Shown here: positions 16,571 to 22,908 of the stretch, piece after piece | Layout of the letters: every line of letters begins with the position of its first letter | Position numbering within the stretch: position 1 is the stretch's first letter | Source of the DNA: Croceibacterium_B sp963783195 | GTDB taxonomy: Bacteria; Pseudomonadota; Alphaproteobacteria; Sphingomonadales; Sphingomonadaceae | Direction of reading: 5' to 3' | Length of the DNA: 64,000 bases | NCBI GenBank assembly: GCA_963783195.1 | Contig: CAWAMV010000004.1 | Span: 1,922,001 to 1,986,000 of the forward strand | Notes under the pieces: generated by a model | What the model was told of the DNA's origin: nothing | Database searches by the model: none | Seen by the model: the letters and a program-made list of their open reading frames with translations, nothing else | Position numbers and translations under genes: made by a program

Positions 16571-17527
16571 ATGAAGCGCCTGATTATCTCGATAGTTCCC
16601 TGTTTTCTCTCGCTGCTGCCCCTATCCAACGCTTCGGCAGCACAGCCCAGCGCTCTCCACGCGCAGGACACGCGCCTTCTAAGCGTATCCGACCGGTTGC
16701 AGCGGGCCAACGCGCCCCTCTGCGACCTGGCAGCACCGGCGCTCGGCGTCGCGCTGCAAAGCCGGGATCAGTTTGCAACGGGCGGAGACCCCGGATTTGC
16801 CGCACCGGTTGCGATTGCCGTGGTCCTCGCAGGCAGTCCTGCGGCCCTGGCAGGAATTCGCGAGAACGACGGGCTTGTAACCGTCAATGGCGTGCCGATT
16901 GCCAAGGCCGAGAGCCTCGCGGATATGCCGTTACGCGATTCCGCCTACGCCATGCTGGCCGACGCGGCGCGAGGCCGCACTCTGCAGCTCGGCGTCACGT
17001 CGGGCGGCGCGGTTCGCCAGGTGGAGATCGTGCCGCCGGCCGCGTGCCGCGCGCTGGTCGAAGTCGTGGCCGGTGCGGGAACCCTTGCTCGCTCTGACGG
17101 CAGGGTCATCCAGATCGGCGAAGGCCTTGTCGGCAGGGCAAGCGACACCGAACTGGCAGTCATCTTCGCACACGAGCTTGCCCACTCGGTCCTGCATCAC
17201 CGGACAAGGCTTTCGGCGCTCGGCGTGGACAAGGGGATCGGCGGCGAATTCGGGCGCGACCGGGAGCTGAACGGCCAGGCTGAGATCGAGGCAGACCGGC
17301 TGAGTGTGCACCTGCTGGCCAACGCAGGCTACGATCCGTCAATTGCTCCTGCCTTCTGGCGTGGTGCGTTGGGAAGGCAAATCAGCGGCGGCCTCTTGCG
17401 GAGCCGGATTTACTCTTCGGCCGAGGGCCGCGCACAGATGATCGAACGCGAGATCAGGGACTACCTCTCGGCCGGGGCGCCGAGCTGGCCCGGCCATCTC
17501 CTCGTGCGGCGACCCGCGTCAGGTTGA
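16571..17527 (+). CDS. exported M48-family metallopeptidase with PDZ-like domain
   Basis: The 318-residue product begins at ATG 16571 with a signal peptide (MKRLIISIVPCFLSLLPL...ASA). A PDZ-like region follows near 85-125 (LAGSPAALAGIRENDGLVTV). The zinc protease motif HELAHS is near residue 202, and the third ligand is in EIEADRLSVHLLANAGYD near 240. Such proteins are periplasmic and resemble BepA/LoiP-type quality-control proteases, but with an added substrate-binding PDZ module. An alternative ATG at 16559 would add four residues. The stop overlaps the convergent flavin reductase gene by nine bases. Confidence 0.85.
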   Translation: MKRLIISIVPCFLSLLPLSNASAAQPSALHAQDTRLLSVSDRLQRANAPLCDLAAPALGVALQSRDQFATGGDPGFAAPVAIAVVLAGSPAALAGIRENDGLVTVNGVPIAKAESLADMPLRDSAYAMLADAARGRTLQLGVTSGGAVRQVEIVPPAACRALVEVVAGAGTLARSDGRVIQIGEGLVGRASDTELAVIFAHELAHSVLHHRTRLSALGVDKGIGGEFGRDRELNGQAEIEADRLSVHLLANAGYDPSIAPAFWRGALGRQISGGLLRSRIYSSAEGRAQMIEREIRDYLSAGAPSWPGHLLVRRPASG

Positions 17528-18037
17528 AGCGCGGGCGGACGCCTCGGTAATGTCGATGTAGTGCCGGTCGAAATAGGTCAGCGGCGCGGCGTCCTCGCGG
17601 TGGCGGGCGTCGAGCAGTTCGCCGATGAAAATAGTGTGCGTCCCGAACTCGTGCCGATGCGCGGTACGGCAGACGAAGCTGGACTGAGCATTGGCGAGAA
17701 CCGGCACCCCGTGCATCTGGCTCCACTGGCCGGTAGCGAAGCGCGCTTCGCCCCGCTCGCCCATGAACGCGTCGGCGACGTCGCGATTGCCCATGCCCAG
17801 CACGTTCACGCAGAAAGTCTCCGCGCAGGCCAGCGGTTCGTGCAACGATGCCGAGCGATTGATGCAGACCAACAGCGAAGGAGGTTCGAAGCTGAGCGAA
17901 CTCACGGCCGTCGCGAGTATGCCGTGGCGCTCACCTTCCTCGCCTGTCGTTACCGCGTACACGGTGGCGGCAACATGTCGCATTGCCGCGCGGAAGGCGG
18001 CCAGGAGGGTGTCGCTGGACTGCAGGCTGTCGGTCAC
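17519..18037 (-). CDS. flavin reductase family protein (FMN-binding split barrel)
   Basis: The 172-residue product has the flavin reductase (HpaC/RutF-like) fold: FRAAMRHVAATVYAVTT at the start, TAVSSLSFEPPSLLVCIN for flavin binding, ETFCVNVLG, then HTIFIGELLDA. Such enzymes use NAD(P)H to reduce free FMN or FAD for a partner monooxygenase. The GTG at 18037 has AAAGGTG about nine bases upstream; a longer in-frame reading would run across the divergent gene's promoter. It is transcribed away from ribBX, with a 14-base palindrome in the shared intergenic region. Confidence 0.9.
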   Translation of the reverse strand: MTDSLQSSDTLLAAFRAAMRHVAATVYAVTTGEEGERHGILATAVSSLSFEPPSLLVCINRSASLHEPLACAETFCVNVLGMGNRDVADAFMGERGEARFATGQWSQMHGVPVLANAQSSFVCRTAHRHEFGTHTIFIGELLDARHREDAAPLTYFDRHYIDITEASARAST

Positions 18038-18129
18038 GCCTGCACCTTTAGGGCGCAGCGCGCGGGGCGCAAGACGGAGCCTGACCCGTGGTTGAGCGAG
18101 TGTGCAAATGTGACCAGCGTCCTTGCCCT

Positions 18130-18143
18130 CACATTTAAATGTG
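18130..18143. promoter_or_regulatory. 14-base perfect palindrome, putative operator of the flavin region
   Basis: CACATTTAAATGTG is a perfect palindrome ending 15 bases before the ribBX ATG. A separate AAATGTG half-site lies at 18106-18112 in the same gap, and a near copy, CACATTCAAATGTG, lies at 21766-21779. Placement between the divergent flavin reductase and ribBX genes suits a dimeric repressor or activator. The binding protein is unknown; the HTH domain at the N-terminus of the adjacent RibBX is one candidate. Confidence 0.55.
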
Positions 18144-18158
18144 ATAACGGCCGAATTC

Positions 18159-19460
18159 ATGGACAAAACGACGATTGAACGGGTTAAAACGCTCGTGCTG
18201 GAAGGCAAAATCACCCGCGCGGGGCTTGCGCGGGCGGCGGGGTTGCATGCCAATACCTTGCGCGATTGCACCGAGGAGGGGTGGAACCCGACCGCGGAAA
18301 CGCTGGCCAAGGTCGAGCGCTTCCTGGCCGAGAACGACGACACCCCGGTCCTCGTCCCGATCGAAGAGATCATCGACGAGGCCCGCAACGGGCGCATGTT
18401 CATCCTGGTCGACGACGAGGACCGCGAAAACGAGGGCGATCTCATCATCCCGGCGCAGATGGCCACGCCCGATGCGATCAACTTCATGGCCACCCACGGC
18501 CGCGGTCTCGTCTGCCTCGCGCTGACGCCGCAGCGGGTCGAGGCCCTCGGCCTGCCGCCGATGAGCCGCCGCAACGGCACCCGTCACGAGACCGCCTTCA
18601 CCATTTCGATCGAAGCGCGCGAGGGTGTGACGACGGGCATCAGCGCCGGCGACCGGGCGCGGACGATCTCGGTCGCGATCGATTCGTCGAAAACGAGCGA
18701 CGACATCGTCACGCCCGGCCACGTCTTTCCCCTCGTGGCGCGCGAGGGCGGCGTCCTGATCCGCGCCGGGCATACCGAGGCCTCGGTCGACATCTCGCGC
18801 CTCGCCGGGCTCAATCCCTCGGGCGTGATCTGCGAGATCATGAACGAGGACGGCTCGATGGCCCGGCTCGAGGACCTGATCCGCTTCGGCCGCAAGCACG
18901 GCCTCAAGATCGGCACGATCCGCGACCTCATCGCCTATCGCCGCAAGCACGACCACCTGGTCGAGAAGCGCGCCGAGAGCACCTTCCGCAGCCGGTTCGG
19001 CGGCGACTGGCGGGCGATCGCCTTCTACAACAAGGCGACCAAGACCGAGACAATCGCCCTGGTAAAAGGGCGCATCGACCCCGCTCGCCCGACCCTGGTG
19101 CGGATGCACGCGCTGTCGTTCTTCGACGACATATTCGGCCGCGACACCGACCGCGCCGGCCTGCTCGAAGGTGCGATGCGCACGATCGGCCAGGCCGGGA
19201 CCGGCGTCGTCGTCCTCATCAATCGCCCCGCCCCCGGCTTCCTGACCAAGGCCATTGCCGAGCTGGGCGACCAGCGCGCGCAGGTACCGGAAGGGATGCC
19301 GTCGGAGCAGCGAGACTACGGCGTGGGCGCGCAGATCCTCGCCGAACTTGGCGTGCACGACATGATCCTGCTGACCAACACCCGCCACTCGCTCGTCGGG
19401 CTGGAGGGGTATGACCTGTCCATCGTCGGTGAACAGCCGATCACATCGGAGACCGAATGA
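18159..19460 (+). CDS. ribB: HTH domain fused to 3,4-dihydroxy-2-butanone 4-phosphate synthase with degenerate GTP cyclohydrolase II domain (RibBX type)
   Basis: The 433-residue product has three parts. Residues 1-60 look like an XRE-type helix-turn-helix (RAGLARAAGLHANTLRDCTE, then NPTAETLAKVERFLAEN). Residues about 70-265 are DHBP synthase, with the acidic metal/substrate motif DDEDRENEGDLI and the GHTEASVD histidine; this makes the four-carbon riboflavin precursor from ribulose 5-phosphate. Residues about 275-433 have the RibA fold, but the three zinc cysteines of GTP cyclohydrolase II are missing (VRMHALSFFDDIFGRDTDRA), as in RibBX proteins. The ATG at 18159 keeps the HTH intact. The stop overlaps ribH (ATGA). 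Confidence 0.92.
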   Translation: MDKTTIERVKTLVLEGKITRAGLARAAGLHANTLRDCTEEGWNPTAETLAKVERFLAENDDTPVLVPIEEIIDEARNGRMFILVDDEDRENEGDLIIPAQMATPDAINFMATHGRGLVCLALTPQRVEALGLPPMSRRNGTRHETAFTISIEAREGVTTGISAGDRARTISVAIDSSKTSDDIVTPGHVFPLVAREGGVLIRAGHTEASVDISRLAGLNPSGVICEIMNEDGSMARLEDLIRFGRKHGLKIGTIRDLIAYRRKHDHLVEKRAESTFRSRFGGDWRAIAFYNKATKTETIALVKGRIDPARPTLVRMHALSFFDDIFGRDTDRAGLLEGAMRTIGQAGTGVVVLINRPAPGFLTKAIAELGDQRAQVPEGMPSEQRDYGVGAQILAELGVHDMILLTNTRHSLVGLEGYDLSIVGEQPITSETE

Positions 19461-19879
19461 TGGCCAAATTCCTCATCGTCGAAGCCCGCTTCTACGACCA
19501 CCTGAACGACATGCTCATCGCCGGCGCCAAGGAGGCGCTGAAGACCAGGGGACACGAGTTCGAGGTCGTCACCGTCCCCGGCGCGCTGGAGATTCCCGGC
19601 GCCATCGTCCTTGCCTCGGAAACCGAGCGCTACGACGGGTTCGTGGCGATCGGCGTGGTGATCCGCGGCGAGACCTATCACTTCGAAATCGTCGCTGGCG
19701 AAAGCTCGCGCGGGGTCATGGCGCTGACGATGGACGGCCTTGCAGTGGGCAACGGCATCCTGACCGTCGAGAACGAGGCACAGGCCGTCGCGCGGGCCGA
19801 CCCGGCGCAGGGCAACAAGGGTGCAGGCGCGGCGGAAGCTGCTATGGCCCTGCTGAAGTTGCAGGAGAAGTTCAGATGA
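19457..19879 (+). CDS. ribH: 6,7-dimethyl-8-ribityllumazine synthase
   Basis: The 140-residue product catalyses the penultimate step of riboflavin synthesis, joining the RibB product to the pyrimidine from RibD. Typical segments are present: FYDHLNDMLIAGA, VPGALEIPGAIVLA, IGVVIRGETYHFEIV with the catalytic histidine, and GNKGAGAAEAA. It overlaps the preceding gene by four bases and the following aldo/keto reductase gene by four. ribD, ribE and a functional ribA are not in this window and must be elsewhere. Confidence 0.97.
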   Translation: MMAKFLIVEARFYDHLNDMLIAGAKEALKTRGHEFEVVTVPGALEIPGAIVLASETERYDGFVAIGVVIRGETYHFEIVAGESSRGVMALTMDGLAVGNGILTVENEAQAVARADPAQGNKGAGAAEAAMALLKLQEKFR

Positions 19880-20853
19880 CCGCCCAGATCGACCCCAACG
19901 GCCACCCCGCCCTCGCCGGCATTCCGCTCGTCCTGGGCGGTAACGTCTTCGGCTGGACCGCGCACGGCGACGAGGGCCTCGCGGTGCTCGACGCCTTCTA
20001 CGAGGCGGGCGGCCGGATGATCGACACGGCGGATGTCTATTCGGCCTGGATTCCGGGCCACAAGGGCGGCGAATCGGAAAGCTTCATCGGCGAATGGCTC
20101 GCCTCGCGCGGGGTGCGCAATGACATGCGCATCCATACCAAGACCGGGATGCTGCCGCGCGGAGGCGGGCAGCACGAGTTCGGGTCCGAGGGCGACCCCA
20201 CGCTCTACGAGCCGGACGAGGTTCTGTTGTCGCTCGGCGCCTCGCTCGACCGGCTGCGGACCGATTACATCGACCTCTATTATGCCCACCGCGATTACGA
20301 GCAGCTCGAAATGGGCGGGATCGTCGAGGCCTTCGACGGCGCCGTGACCAGCGGCAAGGTGCGCGAGATCGGCGCGTCGAACTTCTCCGCCGATCGGTTG
20401 GACGCCGCGCTGGAGGCGGCCGAGGCGCAGGACCGCACGCACTTCACCGTGCTGCAGAACCAGTACAACCTCGTCGCGCGCGATTCCTATGACGAGGACC
20501 TGCAGCACCTGTGCGTCGAGCGCGGGATCGCCATGCTGCCGTTCTTCGGCCTCGCCTCGGGCTACCTGACCGGCAAGTACCGCAGGCCGGAGGATTTCGA
20601 GCAGGGCAACCGCGCCCACCGGGTCAAGGATTACGACGAGAAGGGCCGGCCGGTGCTCAAGGTGATGGACGACATCGCCGCCGAAACCGGCGCCAGCCTG
20701 CCGGCGATCGCGCTCGCCTGGCTGGTGCGCCAACCGGGCATCCCCGCCCCCATCGCCAGCGCCCGCACCGTGCAGCAACTTCACGAGATGCTGGAGTTCA
20801 CGCGCCTCGACCTGAGCGACGAGCAGATCCAGCGGCTGACCGACGCGGCTTGA
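19876..20853 (+). CDS. aldo/keto reductase
   Basis: The 325-residue TIM-barrel NADPH oxidoreductase starts at ATG 19876, overlapping the ribH stop. The catalytic tetrad is visible: D and Y in DTADVYSAW near 46, K in IHTKTGM near 85, and H in YYAHRDYE near 138. The C-terminal PIASARTVQQLHEML is the cofactor-binding loop. The substrate is unknown. Its tight overlap with ribH and the next gene places it in the riboflavin operon, perhaps through cotranscription rather than shared function. Confidence 0.9.
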   Translation: MTAQIDPNGHPALAGIPLVLGGNVFGWTAHGDEGLAVLDAFYEAGGRMIDTADVYSAWIPGHKGGESESFIGEWLASRGVRNDMRIHTKTGMLPRGGGQHEFGSEGDPTLYEPDEVLLSLGASLDRLRTDYIDLYYAHRDYEQLEMGGIVEAFDGAVTSGKVREIGASNFSADRLDAALEAAEAQDRTHFTVLQNQYNLVARDSYDEDLQHLCVERGIAMLPFFGLASGYLTGKYRRPEDFEQGNRAHRVKDYDEKGRPVLKVMDDIAAETGASLPAIALAWLVRQPGIPAPIASARTVQQLHEMLEFTRLDLSDEQIQRLTDAA

Positions 20854-21599
20854 GCGGCATCTACGACAGGATCGGGACGGGCTACGCGGCGCTGCGCCGC
20901 CCCGATCCGCGCCTGGCGGCCGCCATTCGCGCCGCGCTGGGCAATGCCCGGACGGTCGTGAACGTCGGCGCCGGGACGGGCAACTACGAACCTGCCGACT
21001 GCGAGGTCACCGCGGTCGAACCCTCGGCCGGGATGATTGCCCAGCGCCCGCCCGGTGCGGGCACGGCGGTACAGGCAAGCGCGGAGGCCCTGCCCTTCCC
21101 CGACGCTGGCTTCGATGCAGCGCTTGCGGTCCTGACCGTCCATCACTGGAGCGATCGCGCGGCGGGACTGAGGGAAATGCGCCGCGTGGCGCGCGATGCG
21201 GTGGTAATCGTCACCTTCGATCCGGCCCATCCCGGCACCTGGCTGAGCGAATACCTGCCGCAACTGCGTGATCTCGATGCCGCAATCATGCCGCCGTTGT
21301 CCTCCTATCGCGAGCACCTGGGCGAGGTGGAAGTCCGCCCCCTGCCCGTCCCGCACGATTGCAGCGACGGATTTCTCCACGCTTACTGGCGGCGGCCCGA
21401 GGCCTATCTGGATGCACGGGTCAGGGCTGGAATTTCCTCCTTCCACCGGCTCGACTGTTCGGCCGGACTGGAGCGCCTGGCGGGCGATCTCGCCGACGGG
21501 ACATGGCAGCGGCGTTTCGGCCACCTGCTCGAGCTGGCCGAGATCGATGCGGGGTATCGGATCGTCGTGTCGCGTCGAGCTTCGAACACTTGCGAATGA
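20850..21599 (+). CDS. class I SAM-dependent methyltransferase
   Basis: The 249-residue product has the Methyltransf_11 pattern: motif I VVNVGAGTGNY near 38, the acidic loop TAVEPSAGMI near 55, QASAEALPFPDAGFDAAL near 77-95, and VLTVHHWSDRAAGLREMRRV. The most likely start is TTG at 20850, which overlaps the previous TGA and directly gives LSGIYDRIGTGYAALR, a normal beginning for this family. No in-frame ATG precedes motif I. The substrate is unknown. It is the last gene of the ribBX operon. Confidence 0.82.
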   Translation: MSGIYDRIGTGYAALRRPDPRLAAAIRAALGNARTVVNVGAGTGNYEPADCEVTAVEPSAGMIAQRPPGAGTAVQASAEALPFPDAGFDAALAVLTVHHWSDRAAGLREMRRVARDAVVIVTFDPAHPGTWLSEYLPQLRDLDAAIMPPLSSYREHLGEVEVRPLPVPHDCSDGFLHAYWRRPEAYLDARVRAGISSFHRLDCSAGLERLAGDLADGTWQRRFGHLLELAEIDAGYRIVVSRRASNTCE

Positions 21600-21765
21600 A
21601 GCGCTCGAATCCGGGGTGTTCGGCGTGTTCCGCCGACCGGAGAGCTGTTGTACCAGGTGTTCGATCGGGCGGGTTGGCTGGTTTTCGGCCCCGCAATCCG
21701 CCTCCGCTTCGTAGCGCCCGGCTTGCCGATCTCGGTGATTGTTATGACCGATAGCTAAATTCCTT

Positions 21766-21779
21766 CACATTCAAATGTG
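21766..21779. promoter_or_regulatory. second copy of the CACATT-N2-AATGTG operator-like motif
   Basis: CACATTCAAATGTG differs by one base from the palindrome before ribBX. It lies in a 261-base intergenic region, 81 bases before the start of a small membrane-protein gene. Twelve of fourteen bases are symmetric. Two such AT-rich palindromes within 3.7 kb of a GC-rich sequence suggest a shared regulator. Confidence 0.45.
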
Positions 21780-21860
21780 TCGTTTCGGACCCGAAACAGG
21801 ATTTCGGGCCCGCCGAAGGTCACACCGGAACACATCGGGCCAACGATCTTTGATGCCCGA

Positions 21861-22181
21861 ATGAACGGACCTCTCGAATGGATCGCCGCCATCGGCACGA
21901 TGATGGCCGCCGGGCTGATTGCCGCCGACCTTGGCCGCAAGGTGACCGGCTATGGCTTCATTCTGTTCTGTGCGGTGTCGGTCACCTGGATCGTTTCCGG
22001 GCTGACGTCCAACGCCCTGCCGATCGCGGCGATGAATGCGATCCTGCTGCTGATCAACGCCTGGGGGGTGTGGCAGTACCTGCTCAGCCGCAAGAACCGC
22101 GAGGTGATGGAGCGCGTCGCCCCGGTCGAGGAGCGGATCGAACACGAAGTCGAACGCGAGCTGGAGGCCGAAGGCAGCTGA
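21861..22181 (+). CDS. small membrane protein with three predicted helices
   Basis: The 106-residue product has three hydrophobic segments (PLEWIAAIGTMMAAGLIAA, GFILFCAVSVTWIVSGL, AMNAILLLINAWGVWQYLL) followed by a charged, probably helical tail (VEERIEHEVERELEAEGS). The three-helix unit recalls half-transporter folds such as SemiSWEET or PnuC-like proteins, but the similarity is only of layout. The ATG at 21861 was preferred; a GTG at 21777 would add 28 residues and begin inside the operator-like palindrome. If the palindrome is a flavin operator, a transport role for a flavin or precursor would be worth testing. Confidence 0.65.
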   Translation: MNGPLEWIAAIGTMMAAGLIAADLGRKVTGYGFILFCAVSVTWIVSGLTSNALPIAAMNAILLLINAWGVWQYLLSRKNREVMERVAPVEERIEHEVERELEAEGS

Positions 22182-22237
22182 AGGACATCGCGAGAAAGAA
22201 GCGAACGGTCCGGAGGCCGTGCAGGGTTTCCCGAGTG

Positions 22238-22264
22238 GTCAGCCCGGAACAGATCCGGGCTGAC
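22238..22264. terminator. strong hairpin downstream of the small membrane protein gene
   Basis: A perfect ten-base stem GTCAGCCCGG / CCGGGCTGAC encloses seven bases. No T-run follows, so it may be an extragenic palindrome rather than an intrinsic terminator. Similar CCGGG-GATC-CCGGG stretches occur near 22875 and 54755. Confidence 0.4.
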
Positions 22265-22396
22265 AGATAGGAGGGGCGTCAGCTTTCAGCGCCTTCCGAG
22301 CCTCCTCAACGGCCCAACAAAAAGCAGGTCCGGTTCGGGTTGCGCGAATTTTCCGTGCGGTTGTGCTATGCATCGCGCCTCACCTGGAGACGCGCC

Positions 22397-22777
22397 ATGC
22401 ACATCGCACTCAAGCTGGCCGGACTGTCAGCCGTCCTGGCCCTTCCCTCGCTCGCCGCGGCCCACCATGGGTGGGGCTGGACCGAGGACACCGAAAGCCG
22501 CCTGTCGGGCACGATCAAATCGATCAGCTTCGGCAATCCGCACATGCACCTGCAATTGCGAACTTCGGACGGGCTGTGGGAGGTTGACCTCTCGCCGCCG
22601 ATCGTTGCCCAGCGGTCCGGCTTCGGGCCCGGCGCGGCCAAGGCGGGCGACAAGGCCACGCTGACCGGCCATCGCGCGCGCGACAAGGCGATGCGCGGCT
22701 TCAAGGGCGAGACGATCAGCGTCGGCGGCAAGACCTGGGACGTCTATCCCCAACGCGAGAAGACGCTCAAGCCCTAG
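22397..22777 (+). CDS. exported DUF6152-like protein
   Basis: The 126-residue product has a signal peptide (MHIALKLAGLSAVLALPSLA, AxA at AAA-HH) and a short mature domain starting HHGWGWTEDTESRLSGTI, typical of the DUF6152 family. The conserved beginning with paired histidines could bind a metal. The rest (VDLSPPIVAQRSGFG, GDKATLTGHRARD) suggests a small beta-barrel. Function is unknown. A reading starting at 22340 would place 19 residues before the signal peptide, so the ATG at 22397 was used. Confidence 0.8.
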   Translation: MHIALKLAGLSAVLALPSLAAAHHGWGWTEDTESRLSGTIKSISFGNPHMHLQLRTSDGLWEVDLSPPIVAQRSGFGPGAAKAGDKATLTGHRARDKAMRGFKGETISVGGKTWDVYPQREKTLKP

Positions 22778-22908
22778 GCGAGGCGACCCAATTCACCATT
22801 GTCACTCGGGACTTGTATCCGGAGCGGGGCTTCGTTCCGCGCCTCTTGAAGAAGAAGCACTGGCCCTGATCGGATCCGGGCCGACTGCGTGCGCTTCACT
22901 GGCGCGCC

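Noticed and set aside
18130..18143. CRP/FNR-type binding site
   Set aside because: CRP and FNR sites have outward TGTGA/TTGAT arms around a longer spacer; here the arms are CACATT/AATGTG with a two-base centre.
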